The position numbers and the translations under genes are program-made. The notes beneath the pieces were generated by a model. It had not been told where the DNA came from, did no database searches, and was given only the letters and a program-made list of their open reading frames with translations. Shown here one piece after another: positions 33,715 through 42,900 of a stretch of 64,000 nucleotides of DNA (within the stretch, counting starts at the first letter, position 1; every line of letters begins with the position of its first letter). Source of the DNA: Lewinella sp. IMCC34191 (GTDB taxonomy: Bacteria; Bacteroidota; Bacteroidia; Chitinophagales; Saprospiraceae); NCBI RefSeq assembly GCF_003390935.1, contig NZ_QNQZ01000006.1, positions 1-64,000 on the forward strand, read 5' to 3'.

Positions 33715-34671
33715 CTACCCCTTAAACTTCTTCACCGCCTCGGTCAGCCGCGGCAGGACCTCGAAGAGGTCGCCTACTACCCCGTAATCGGCTGCTTTGA
33801 AGAAGGGGGCTTCGGGGTCTTTGTTGATGACCACGATGGTCTTGGAGTTATTGACGCCGGCCAGGTGCTGGATCGCTCCGCTGATGCCGGCGGCAATGTA
33901 CAGATTCGGGCGAATGGCCACGCCGGTCTGCCCGACGTGCTCGTGGTGGGGGCGCCAGTCGCTATCGGCCACGGGCCGGCTACAGGCGGTGGTGGCACCG
34001 AGAGCATCGGCAAGATCGGTAATGACATCCCAGTGCTCGGGACCTTTAACTCCTCGTCCGCCACTGACGACCAATTCGGCTTCCGGCAGCGGTACGCGAC
34101 CGGTAGCCACCTGGTGCTTAACCACCTTGGTTTTGGGCGCCGGAAGCTCCAGCGTCAGATCTTCCACCGTAGCGTCACCGCCCAACTCTTCAATGCGGAT
34201 GGAATTGCCCGCGAGGCTGATGACCTTCACGTCCGTCAGTAATTGGACATCGGCGAAAGCCTTGCCCGAGAAGACCGGCTTGGTGACCGTGAAGTAACCG
34301 TCCTTCATCATGGGTACGGCATTCGCGCCCGCTACGGAACCGGCTTCCAACCGCGCAGCTAGGCGGCCGGTGATGTTTTTCCCAGTACTGTTGTGTGGCA
34401 GAATGATCACCGTAGCTCCGAGTTGCTTAGCGGCGTCCGCGATGGCGACCGTATAGACGGCGGCGTCGAAGCCCTCCAGGTGCGGCGACGTGACGCGGTG
34501 AACCGTACCGGCACCGTACTTGCCCAGATCTTCAGCTCCGGGCGTATCGCCCAGTACCAAAGCATGACACTCCGTTCCCAGTACATCCGCCGTCTTCTTC
34601 GCGTAATTGATGATTTCGTGGGCTACCTTCTTAAATTCTCCGTTGGTTGCTTCCGCATATGCGAGGACCAT
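33715..34671 (-). CDS. etfA: Electron transfer flavoprotein subunit alpha
   Basis: A protein of 318 residues from the ATG at 34671, giving MVLAYAEATNGEFKKVAHEI; an upstream ATG at 34725 adds residues encoded by the intergenic repeat region. The N-terminal domain resembles EtfB. The C-terminal FAD domain has VVSGGRGVKGPEHWDVITDL, then GATTACSRPVADSDWRPHHE, QTGVAIRPNLYIAAGISGAI and VNNSKTIVVINKDPEAPFF, all typical of EtfA. The EtfAB heterodimer accepts electrons from acyl-CoA dehydrogenases and passes them to ETF-quinone oxidoreductase. It follows etfB with an 84-bp spacer that contains TAGTACG-type repeats. Confidence 0.97.
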   Translation of the reverse strand: MVLAYAEATNGEFKKVAHEIINYAKKTADVLGTECHALVLGDTPGAEDLGKYGAGTVHRVTSPHLEGFDAAVYTVAIADAAKQLGATVIILPHNSTGKNITGRLAARLEAGSVAGANAVPMMKDGYFTVTKPVFSGKAFADVQLLTDVKVISLAGNSIRIEELGGDATVEDLTLELPAPKTKVVKHQVATGRVPLPEAELVVSGGRGVKGPEHWDVITDLADALGATTACSRPVADSDWRPHHEHVGQTGVAIRPNLYIAAGISGAIQHLAGVNNSKTIVVINKDPEAPFFKAADYGVVGDLFEVLPRLTEAVKKFKG

Positions 34672-34728
34672 ATCTTCTTTATTTTTTATTTGAAATTGTA
34701 CGACAAGGGCTGCTACGCTACTCACTAT

Positions 34729-34758
34729 CGTACTAGCGTACTATCAACTGCCGTACTA
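34729..34758 (-). repeat. TAGTACG repeats beginning at the etfB stop codon
   Basis: On the minus strand the etfB stop TAG (34758-34756) opens TAGTACGGCAG. TAGTACG recurs at 34743-34737 and 34735-34729. These resemble the arrays after the sulfatase and cysD genes. The spacer continues AT-rich to the etfA start. Confidence 0.55.
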
Positions 34759-35499
34759 AATAACCTTAGCTTCCTCGTGAAGCAGGCGCACCAGTTCGTC
34801 CATATTCTCGGGATCGATCAGCTTCACGCTTCCCTTTTCTTCCGGTTTGCTGTAGCTGGCGATACGGGTGGTGTCCGGGTAATCGACCGGGGTGACAACC
34901 TCCAGCGGCTTGCGCTTGGCCATCATGATGCCGCGCATATTGGGGATTCGTTGCTCGGCCATTCCCTTCGCAGCGCTCAGGGCGATAGGTGCCGTTACCT
35001 CTATGACCTCTTCACCGCCTTCAATATCCCGGGTAACGGTAGCCTGCGAGCCTTCCATTTCGAGCTTGATAGCGTCGCCCACGTAGGGCAGATCGAGAAA
35101 CTCGGCAACCATGGCACCGACTTCCGACGCATTGTAGGAAATGGTTTCCTTACCAAAGAAGATGACGTCGAAGTCCTTACCCCGCGCAAATTCCGCGATC
35201 TGGCGGGCGGTGAAAAGACTGTCCTTTTCTTCGGTAACGTCGATACGGACGGCGTCGTCAGCACCAATGGCCAGGCCCTTGCGGATGATGGAATCGTTGT
35301 CGGCCGGCCCGACATTCAGGACGGTCACCGTCCCTCCCGCAGCCTCCTTCAGCTCGAGTGCGCGAACCAGCGCGTACCACTCGTCGTAAGGGTTCATGAT
35401 GTACTGGACGCCGCTGGTATCGATGTCCTTCCCATCGGCGGTTAGCTGGATTTTGGTGGTGGTTTCCGGCGTCTTGCTGACGCAAACTAGCAATTTCAT
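34756..35499 (-). CDS. etfB: Electron transfer flavoprotein subunit beta
   Basis: A protein of 247 residues, MKLLVCVSKTPETTTKIQLT, with NPYDEWYALVRALELKEAAG, the AMP-binding loop area KGLAIGADDAVRID, and DVIFFGKETISYNASEVGAM followed by VAEFLDLPYVGDAI. The segment SAAKGMAEQRIPNMRGIMMA is the 'recognition loop' region that docks partner dehydrogenases. It forms the EtfAB heterodimer with the next gene. A TATATTTG promoter box with an upstream TTTTG lies about 17-44 bp before the ATG. Operon order etfB-etfA is usual for Bacteroidota. Confidence 0.97.
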   Translation of the reverse strand: MKLLVCVSKTPETTTKIQLTADGKDIDTSGVQYIMNPYDEWYALVRALELKEAAGGTVTVLNVGPADNDSIIRKGLAIGADDAVRIDVTEEKDSLFTARQIAEFARGKDFDVIFFGKETISYNASEVGAMVAEFLDLPYVGDAIKLEMEGSQATVTRDIEGGEEVIEVTAPIALSAAKGMAEQRIPNMRGIMMAKRKPLEVVTPVDYPDTTRIASYSKPEEKGSVKLIDPENMDELVRLLHEEAKVI

Positions 35500-35515
35500 A
35501 AAGATCGTTTAAGCG

Positions 35516-35543
35516 CAAATATAAAGTCACCGATCGCCCAAAA
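35516..35543 (-). promoter_or_regulatory. Candidate promoter for etfBA
   Basis: The minus strand has TATATTTG at 35523-35516, an exact TAnnTTTG -7 box. TTTTG at 35543-35539 could be the -33 element, though the 15-bp gap is shorter than usual. It ends 16 bp before the etfB ATG. Confidence 0.5.
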
Positions 35544-35622
35544 GTGCGACCAGCGAATTTTCGCTAATGCAACGACGCTACGGCCCGGATGGTTTACCCT
35601 AACACATCCGTTACCACTCTCC

Positions 35623-36279
35623 TTATCGCGTGTGCCACCGCACGATGGCCGCCGCTACTCCGGTGCCTAAGAGCACCCCCGCCACCGCATCCGTAGGCCA
35701 GTGTTTGGCGGCCCGCACGCGCAGGTAGGCGGTAAGTCCCGATACGCTCACCGCCAATAGTCGACCGTACAACGCCAGGGGTCGATCATAGCCTTCCAGC
35801 AACGCGGCAAAGAGTACGGACCCCGCCGCTGCATTCGCGGCGTGGCCCGACAGGAAGGCTGCCCGGTCACGCCGGGTCAGGATCTGATCCGGTATCCAGT
35901 TCTCGTTATAAATGTATGGGCGCGGGCGGTTGGCGGTGTTCTTGATGAGGCTGCTCAGAGAAAAGGTGAGCAGCATGGTTTGCAACCACATCATCAGTAT
36001 GAGCGGGTAATGCTTTCTCGTCCGCGCATCGAAACTGAGCAGCAGCGGTAGGGTTGGACCGCCGTACAGCCCGAAATCGGCCCGATCCGCCGCCCGCTGG
36101 TTTTTGTGGGTATAGCCTAAGCGGTCGATGGGATTGATCTCGTCACCCCGGTATTCGCCGGAATAAGGGGAATAGACCGGCTCCACATCCTGCCGGTCAG
36201 CCCAGATGGCAGCCGCAAGCAGCCCGACACCCGCCAGTAATAAAGAAATTTCGCGGCGGGGCCGAAGATCGAAGGGCAT
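35623..36279 (-). CDS. PAP2-family phosphatase
   Basis: A protein of 218 residues with a hydrophobic helix near the N-terminus (ISLLLAGVGLLAAAIWA) and several later membrane segments. All three acid-phosphatase motifs are present: KNTANRPRP, FLSGHAANAAAG (catalytic His in SGH) and RVRAAKHWPTDAVAG (nucleophilic His). PAP2 enzymes dephosphorylate lipid phosphates such as undecaprenyl pyrophosphate or phosphatidate. The exact lipid is not predictable. The gene lies 38 bp after the Anbu gene on the same strand and could be read with it, but it is not a recognised part of that system. Confidence 0.88.
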   Translation of the reverse strand: MPFDLRPRREISLLLAGVGLLAAAIWADRQDVEPVYSPYSGEYRGDEINPIDRLGYTHKNQRAADRADFGLYGGPTLPLLLSFDARTRKHYPLILMMWLQTMLLTFSLSSLIKNTANRPRPYIYNENWIPDQILTRRDRAAFLSGHAANAAAGSVLFAALLEGYDRPLALYGRLLAVSVSGLTAYLRVRAAKHWPTDAVAGVLLGTGVAAAIVRWHTR

Positions 36280-36317
36280 GGCTGTGCGGATAGCTCCGCA
36301 GACTTTCGGGGATAGAC

Positions 36318-37094
36318 TTATTGTTGCTGCTGTACCTGGATCTGTCGGACCTTATTATCCTGTCCCTGCTTTTCGACCTTGGTCACCAGGTCATCGATCC
36401 AGTCGTCGGGAATTTCGTGAATGACGTCGCGCAATTTGCTGCCCCACATGCTGGCCAGGTGACCGGTATCCTTCTCGTCGAAGCGCGTTTCGTGCATGAA
36501 TCCCGTGTCCTTATGGTAGATCACCATATCGATGGGATACCCTACGTCGTTGGCGCTAACGCGCGTACTATCAAAACTCAGAAAGCCACATTTGATGGCG
36601 AAATTCAGGGGGGAATCGTAGGTCAGCGTCCGGTTCAGAATGGGTTTGCCGTAGCCTGAATTCCCGATGATCGTAAAGGGGGTGGCCTCCCCGATCTCTA
36701 TCCAGTTTCCCTCCGGGTAAAGCAGGTAAAGTTTGTGGTCCTTATCCCCTTCCAGTTGCCCCCCGACAATCGTAAACAGGTTAAAGGACAGACCCGACGC
36801 GGCCAGACTCGCCTTATCCTCCTCCGCTACCCTGCGCAGTTGCTCACCGAAGGCGTTGACCGCCTTGTACATTTTATCGAATTGGATGGATTCGTTTTCC
36901 AATACCTCCTCGAAATAGGTAACGGCTTTATCCCGTACCGAGCGGAGTCCACTGGTCATCAGGAAGATGTTGTTCTTTCCCTGTTTGTGGATGGAAATCT
37001 TCTTGGCCGAAGTCGTTTCGTTTCCGGAGGTAATACGGGTGTCCGCGATGGCAACGAGTCCTTTTTTGACGCGGATGCCCAGGCAGTATGTCAT
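36318..37094 (-). CDS. Anbu proteasome-related peptidase (NTN hydrolase)
   Basis: A protein of 258 residues. After loss of Met1 the chain begins with Thr1 (TYCLGIRVKKGLVAIADTR), as in proteasome beta subunits. Asp17 of IADTR matches the proteasome catalytic Asp, and a Lys at ~30-31 (TSAKKIS) stands near Lys33. The pattern MTYC.g.R...GLv...DtR.. is that of Anbu (ancestral beta subunit), and the C-terminal part FDSTRVSANDVGYPIDMVIY also fits. Anbu forms ring-like multimers; its natural substrate is unknown. The gene is 12 bp after the alpha-E gene and belongs to a group with ATP-grasp, alpha-E and transglutaminase/amidoligase genes, a known association. The tail is Gln-rich (VRQIQVQQQ). Confidence 0.92.
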   Translation of the reverse strand: MTYCLGIRVKKGLVAIADTRITSGNETTSAKKISIHKQGKNNIFLMTSGLRSVRDKAVTYFEEVLENESIQFDKMYKAVNAFGEQLRRVAEEDKASLAASGLSFNLFTIVGGQLEGDKDHKLYLLYPEGNWIEIGEATPFTIIGNSGYGKPILNRTLTYDSPLNFAIKCGFLSFDSTRVSANDVGYPIDMVIYHKDTGFMHETRFDEKDTGHLASMWGSKLRDVIHEIPDDWIDDLVTKVEKQGQDNKVRQIQVQQQQ

Positions 37095-37106
37095 TTGGTT
37101 GGTGAT

Positions 37107-38096
37107 TTAACGCTGATGCTGTGATTGGGACTGCGAAGAAGTCGGTGTACTAACCGAGTTGAAGTACTTGCGTTCGATGTCGTCGTGCAAAGAATACACT
37201 TCGACGAGCGCGGTATTGAGCGCCTCGATCGGATTGTCACTGATCGCATCGTAATCCAGGTACCGGAAGTAGGCGTAGAGTTTCCCGGCCCGGTACTGGA
37301 CCGGTTCCCTTACGTCCTCGCTTCCGTTAAGGCGCGCCAGCAAACCGACGACCCGCTCCATATTGTAGGTGATCGAACGCGAAAATTCCGGATGCCCGAT
37401 CAAAAACTCCAGGGTAGTACGCCGCGTCTGTCGCCGCTGATACGCCCGCCGGTGCATGTCAAAGCCTTCTACCACTTTCAGCAGGATGGTCTGCTGATAG
37501 AGTTTCAATACTTTATTCTCGTTGGGGCCGCCGCTGTCGGAAATGACGTCCGCGTCGTTGAGTTTGCTGTTTACGATGCGAATGACCTGCGCCACCCGCT
37601 CCAGGTGGATCCCCAGTTTTACGAAGACCCACGATTGGTCGTGGAGCAGGGTATCGTGAATGCGCGACCGGATGATGGCGCACTGCCGCCCAACCTCGAA
37701 AGTGTAATCATACAATCCCCGCACCGCAAAATCCTCCGGGTCCGTCCGGTGGCTGTACAGGTAGAAAGCATTGATCGCTTCCCACAATTCCGTTGAGATG
37801 ACGTGCCGCAAACTCCCGGCATTCTCCCGGGCCATCTTCACCGTAGACCGTATGCTCGTTGGCACGCCGTAGTCCATACCCACCTTTTGTAGCACTTCCG
37901 ACTCCACCAGCTGCCCCCCTTCCTCAAAGGGCGTACCGTACATATTCAGGATCGACTGCAGGATAAAATCCTTGCTCTGGCTCATCGGTGCATCCAGCAT
38001 CGAGAAGTATTGCACGCGCAGGTAACGGGCCAGGTGTTCGGATCGCTCGATGTAGCGGCCGGTCCAGTAAAGGGTGGATGCGATTCTGGCTAGCAT
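37107..38096 (-). CDS. Alpha-E domain protein
   Basis: A protein of 329 residues, almost entirely helical. It starts MLARIASTLYWTGRYIERSE, the typical alpha-E opening (M L.R.A..lyW.gRy.ERae..AR). Conserved helices continue with STVKMARENAGSLRHVIST and LGIHLERVAQVIRIVNSKLN. Alpha-E is a helical domain always found with circularly permuted ATP-grasp ligases and transglutaminase-like proteins; a role in peptide or amide-bond chemistry was proposed from context, but no reaction is proven. The gene stands between the ATP-grasp and Anbu genes on the minus strand. The 205 bp before it contain a G-run array. Its C-terminus ends in a Ser/Gln-rich tail. Confidence 0.92.
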   Translation of the reverse strand: MLARIASTLYWTGRYIERSEHLARYLRVQYFSMLDAPMSQSKDFILQSILNMYGTPFEEGGQLVESEVLQKVGMDYGVPTSIRSTVKMARENAGSLRHVISTELWEAINAFYLYSHRTDPEDFAVRGLYDYTFEVGRQCAIIRSRIHDTLLHDQSWVFVKLGIHLERVAQVIRIVNSKLNDADVISDSGGPNENKVLKLYQQTILLKVVEGFDMHRRAYQRRQTRRTTLEFLIGHPEFSRSITYNMERVVGLLARLNGSEDVREPVQYRAGKLYAYFRYLDYDAISDNPIEALNTALVEVYSLHDDIERKYFNSVSTPTSSQSQSQHQR

Positions 38097-38117
38097 GTGG
38101 AAGTTGGTAGTATTGAA

Positions 38118-38277
38118 GGGATGAGGGGGTAAGGGGTAAAGGGGCTAAGGGGCTAAGGGGCTAAGGGGATAAGGGGCTAAGGGTGGATAGGCATAATTTG
38201 GTATATCATGGTAAAAAGTAAGAGTAAGCGAGAAAACGAGCGATGCGAGCATCCCCGCCCTTTACCCCTTAACACCC
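38118..38277. repeat. G-run tandem array and inverted repeat inside the Anbu operon
   Basis: On the plus strand the array GGGGCTAA repeats four to five times at ~38141-38180, with further runs of three to five Gs from 38118. Nine G-runs make it a strong candidate for a G-quadruplex in the strand opposite the mRNA. GGGTAAGGGGTAAAGGG near 38127-38143 is mirrored by CCCTTTACCCCTTAA at 38258-38272 (a 14-bp perfect inverted match). Read from the ATP-grasp stop, the sense strand has TTGAAGGGG, TTGAGGG, TATAGGG, TTAAGGGG steps rich in stop triplets. Confidence 0.7.
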
Positions 38278-38301
38278 TATACCCTCAACCCCTTCAACAC
38301 C

Positions 38302-39762
38302 TTAACAAATAACCCAGGTATCCTTAGATCCCCCACCCTGGCTGCTGTTAACGATGAGGCTACCCTTTTTGAGGGCAACGCGGGTCAGGCCGCCTTTGAG
38401 GATGCGGGTCTTGTCGCCGCCCAGCAGCGTGAAGGTACGCAGGTCGATGTGGCGGGGTTCGAAGCGGTTCTCTTCTTCGATGTAGGTCGAGTGGGTGCTG
38501 AGCATGATCTTCGGTTGGGCAATATAGTTGCGGGGATCGGCTTTGATCTTTTCCGCCAGTTCCGCCAACTCGGCCTTCGTGAGGCGATCGCAGATCATGA
38601 CGCCGTAGCCGCCGGACATATCAACCGGCTTGACGACCAATTCGGCGAGGTGTTCCAAGGTATACTGCAGGTCTTCGGGACGGCCGCAGATGTAGGTCGG
38701 CACGTTTTTGATGATGGGCTCCTCCTTCAGGTAAAAGCGAATCATGTCGGGCACGTAAGCGCAGATGGCCTTATCGTCGGCGATGCCGGTGCCGGGGGCA
38801 TTAACGATCGCTACCCGTCCCTTGGCGTAGGCACGCATCAGTCCGGCGACCCCCAGGATGGAGTCTTTGCGGAATGCTTCCGGGTCGAGGAAGGCATCAT
38901 CGATGCGGCGGTAGATGACGTCCACCCGCCGACGGCCGTTAATCGTTTTAAGGTAGACCGTGTCGTCGTCTACGTAAAGATCGGGGCCTTCCACCAGGTC
39001 GCAATCCATCATCCGGGCCAGCAGGCTGTGCTCGTAGTAGGCGGAGTTGAAGGGCCCGGGCGTCAGGACGACGCAGCGCGGACTGTCCTCCCGGGGCGGG
39101 GCCACCGATTGCAAGGTCTTGAGTAGCATGGCCGGATACTCGTTGACGGCCTCCACCGGTACGTGGCGGAACATGCCGTATAGAGTCCGTCGCATAGCCT
39201 CGCGGTTGCTGAGCACGTAGCTGACCCCGGAGGGGCTGCGCAGGTTATCCTCAAGGACGTAGAAGTCGCCGTCGGTATGCCGCACGAGGTCCGTTCCGCA
39301 AACGTGGGTGTAGATCTCTCCGGGTGGGACGAACGCCTCCATGCTCTTGACGTAGTGGGTGCTGCTCTTCACCAACTCGGCCGGGACCACTTTTTCCCGC
39401 AGGATAGCCCCCTTTCCGTATACGTCGCGCAGGAACTCGTTCAGGGCGCGGTTGCGCTGCTCCAGGCCGCTTTCCAGTTTGGTCCACTCCGCTGATCCGA
39501 TGATCCGGGGAAAAAGGTCGAAGGGAAAGATTTTTTCGCGCCCGCCACCGTCCTCGCTGTACACGGCGTAGGTAATGCCCTGATTGAGAAAGGAAAGTTT
39601 GGCACTTTCATTCAGCCTTTGGAAATCCCCGGCGTGCAGTTCGTTGAAGACTTCCCGAATTCCGGAATAGTTGGAATAGGCGTGGGGAAACGGGGTAAAC
39701 ACTTCGTCGAGCGTTCCGTCCGGGACGGCGTAGCCCGCAAAGAGTCCGTTAGGCTCGCTCAT
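38302..39762 (-). CDS. Circularly permuted type 2 ATP-grasp protein
   Basis: A protein of 486 residues from the ATG at 39762 (MSEPNGLFAGYAVPDGTLDE); an in-frame ATG 39 bases earlier seems unlikely. It shows the fold order of the circularly permuted ATP-grasp family: the early segment ILREKVVPAELVKSSTHYVK, then THVCGTDLVRHTDGDFYVLE and DNLRSPSGVSYVLSNREAMR, the metal/ATP region DVIYRRIDDAFLDP, GTGIADDKAICAYVPDMIRF, and VVKPVDMSGGYGVMI near the end. Such enzymes should activate a carboxylate with ATP and join it to an amine. The substrate is unknown; peptide or protein-tail formation has been proposed from its neighbours. It heads the minus-strand group with alpha-E and Anbu. Confidence 0.92.
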   Translation of the reverse strand: MSEPNGLFAGYAVPDGTLDEVFTPFPHAYSNYSGIREVFNELHAGDFQRLNESAKLSFLNQGITYAVYSEDGGGREKIFPFDLFPRIIGSAEWTKLESGLEQRNRALNEFLRDVYGKGAILREKVVPAELVKSSTHYVKSMEAFVPPGEIYTHVCGTDLVRHTDGDFYVLEDNLRSPSGVSYVLSNREAMRRTLYGMFRHVPVEAVNEYPAMLLKTLQSVAPPREDSPRCVVLTPGPFNSAYYEHSLLARMMDCDLVEGPDLYVDDDTVYLKTINGRRRVDVIYRRIDDAFLDPEAFRKDSILGVAGLMRAYAKGRVAIVNAPGTGIADDKAICAYVPDMIRFYLKEEPIIKNVPTYICGRPEDLQYTLEHLAELVVKPVDMSGGYGVMICDRLTKAELAELAEKIKADPRNYIAQPKIMLSTHSTYIEEENRFEPRHIDLRTFTLLGGDKTRILKGGLTRVALKKGSLIVNSSQGGGSKDTWVIC

Positions 39763-39932
39763 TGGTGTGTGGTTTAATGGGGGCAAAGTAGGCGGAAACA
39801 CCCGTCAAAGGCCCGTTTCACCCAAGCTAGTAGCTGGGAGCGTGCATTCCGTTGGGTGCTAACCACCAACAAAGTACAAACATCGGTGATATATGGCATA
39901 CCTTGTAATCCCCCAGCAAACCAGTTTTGATT

Positions 39933-42900
39933 ATGCCTATTCGCGTTGCTATCCGTCACCGGACCCATTACGACTACGATAAATCGGTAAAATTATCGCC
40001 CCAGGTGATCCGGTTGCGGCCCGCCCCTCACGCCCGTACCCCCATTCAGGCGTATAGCCTCCAGATTTCTCCCGATAATCACTTTATTAACTGGCAGCAG
40101 GATCCCTTCGGCAATTATCTCGCCCGGGTGGTCTTTCCGGAAAAATGCGATCATCTACACATCGACGTGGAAGTCATCGCGGACCTGGTCACCTTCAACC
40201 CCTTCGATTTTTTTCTGGAGGATTACGCCGAGACCGTTCCCTTCCGCTACGACGAGCAGCTTAAAAAAGAACTGGCACCCTATCTCGAGCTAAGCGAATC
40301 CGGCCCCCTGCTGGATGCCTGGATAAAAGAATATGGCGGCGGAGCGCAGGTAGAAGTGCCTACCGTAACCTGGTTGGTCGGACTGAACCAGCAGCTTGCC
40401 CGAGATATCCACTACAACGTGCGCATGGAACCGGGGGTCCAATCCTGCGAGACCACCCTCGGCCAGCGTAACGGTTCGTGTCGCGACTCGGCCTGGTTGC
40501 TGGTCCAGATCCTGCGTCGGTTCGGATTGGCCGCCCGCTTCGTATCGGGTTACCTGGTGCAGCTCACTCCGGACGAAAAAGTACTGGACGGACCGAACGG
40601 GCCGGAAGAAGACTTCACCGATCTGCACGCCTGGGCCGAGGTATATCTGCCCGGGGCCGGCTGGGTAGGACTTGATGCGACCAGCGGACTATTTGCCGGT
40701 GAAGGGCATATTCCCCTCGCCGCCACGCCCGATCCAGCCAGCGCGGCACCGCTGAGCGGATTCAGCGACCCGGCGGAAGTAACCTTCGACTTCGCCAACG
40801 TGGTGGAGCGGATCCACGAAACGCCGCGGGTCACCAAGCCCTACACGGAATCGGAATGGGAAAAGGTCCTCGAACTCGGCGATCGCGTCGATGATGCGCT
40901 GCGCGAGGGCGACGTACGCCTGACGATGGGCGGAGAACCCACCTTCGTATCCGACCGGGATATGGAATCCGACCAGTGGAATGAGGCCGCCGATGGCGAA
41001 GACAAGCGCGAACTGGCCTACGAACTGACGACCAAACTGAAGCAGGAATTCGCTCCCCGCGGATTCATCCACCAGGGGCAGGGCAAATGGTACCCCGGCG
41101 AACCCATCCCCCGCTGGCAGTACGCTATCTACTGGCGGACGGACGGTAAGGCCCTGTGGAAAGACGACGCTTTGCTGGCCGATCCCACCAAGAACTACCA
41201 GGCGAAGGCCACTACCGCCGACCGCTTCGGGCGCACCCTGGCCCGCCGGCTCGAACTCGCGCCGGAAAACTGCCAGCCCGCCTACGAGGATAACTTTTAC
41301 TTCCTCTGGGAAACCGGCAACCTGCCCGTCAACATCGATCCCCGCCGGGTGGACCCCGCCGACAAGCTCGAGCGGCAGACCCTGCAGAGCCTATTGGAAA
41401 TCGGCATGGATAAGCCGCGGGGCTACGTCCTTCCGCTCGCTTTCGACCACAATGAAGGCCAGTGGAAAAGCTGCCACTGGGAGTTAAAGCGCGGCCATAT
41501 TTTCCTGCTACCCGGTAACTCCGGCATGGGATTCCGCCTGCCGCTCGACCGGCTGCCGCACCAGGTTCGGGAGCAACTGCCGGTGGAACTGGCGGCCAGC
41601 CCCCAGGAAGAGCTGCCCGCACTGCCTGACTACGGCGAGCAACCGGAGGCACTCGCACCCGGGATTTCGCGGCGCGCGGTTTCGAAATCGACGGACGAGG
41701 AGGAGAAAGAAGAGAACAAAGACTTCGAACCGGAATACCGGGTCGAAACCATCCGAACCGCCCTCTGCCTGGAGCCCCGGGAAGGAAAACTCTATATTTT
41801 CCTGCCGCCGCTGGAAAGCGCGGAAAGCTTCGCATCCCTACTCACCGCCATCGAACGGACGGCCGCCGAAGAGAACATTCCCGTAATCATCGAAGGCTAC
41901 CAGCCTCCGTCGGATGCCCGCCTGACCAAACTGGTAGTGGCTCCGGACCCCGGCGTCGTGGAGATCAATGTCCACCCGGCTACCGAGTGGCGGGAGATCG
42001 TGCGCAACTATACCATACTCTTCAACCGGGCCAAGGAAAGCAAGCTCGGCACCAACAAATTCATGATCGACGGTCGCCACACCGGCACCGGCGGGGGCAA
42101 CCACATTACACTGGGCGGTACCACCCCCGGCGAAAGCCCGCTACTGCGGCGACCGGACCTGCTGCGGAGTTTCGTCAACTTCTGGCAGAATCACCCCGGC
42201 CTCAGCTACCTTTTCAGTTCGGCCTTCATCGGACCGACCAGCCAGGCTCCGCGCGTGGATGAAGGTCGGCCCGATATGCTCTACGAACTCGAGATCGCCT
42301 TCGCGCAGCTGGATCGCCACGAAAATCCCGACCCATGGATCGTCGACCGGCTGTTCCGCAACCTGCTCATCGACGTGACGGGGAACACCCACCGCGCCGA
42401 ATTCTGTATCGATAAGCTTTATAGCCCTGACAGTTCCTCCGGTCGCCTGGGCATCCTGGAAATGCGGGGATTCGACATGCCGCCCCACCGGGATATGTGC
42501 CTGACGCAGCTGCTGCTGATCCGGGCGCTGACCGCCGCCTTCTGGAAGCAACCCTACCGCCGGCCCCTGGTCAGGTGGGGAACGGCGCTGCACGATAAGT
42601 TCCTGCTGCACCACTACGTGCGGGAGGATCTACGCGAGGTGTGCCACTTCCTGCGGGAAGCCGGTTTTGACTTCAAATTGGAATGGCTCGAGCCGTTCTT
42701 TGAATTCCGCTTCCCGGTGCTGGGCCAGATCCGGCAGGGCGAGATGGACCTGGAACTCCGGAGCGCCATCGAGCCCTGGCACGTACTCGGCGAAGAACTC
42801 GGCAGTATGGGGACTGCCCGTTACGTGGATTCTTCCGTGGAGCGTTTGCAGGTTCGGGTCACGAATTTCAACCCCGACCGGTTCAGCATCCTCTGTAACC

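Noticed and set aside
38118-38277. The G-run array as a CRISPR-like repeat.
   Set aside because: Units are 8 bp without spacers, and no cas genes are in the window.
39774-39968. A 64-codon frame overlapping the transglutaminase start, considered as a small tag peptide for the Anbu locus.
   Set aside because: It has no conserved end motif for tagging, and it overlaps the start of the real gene on the opposite strand.
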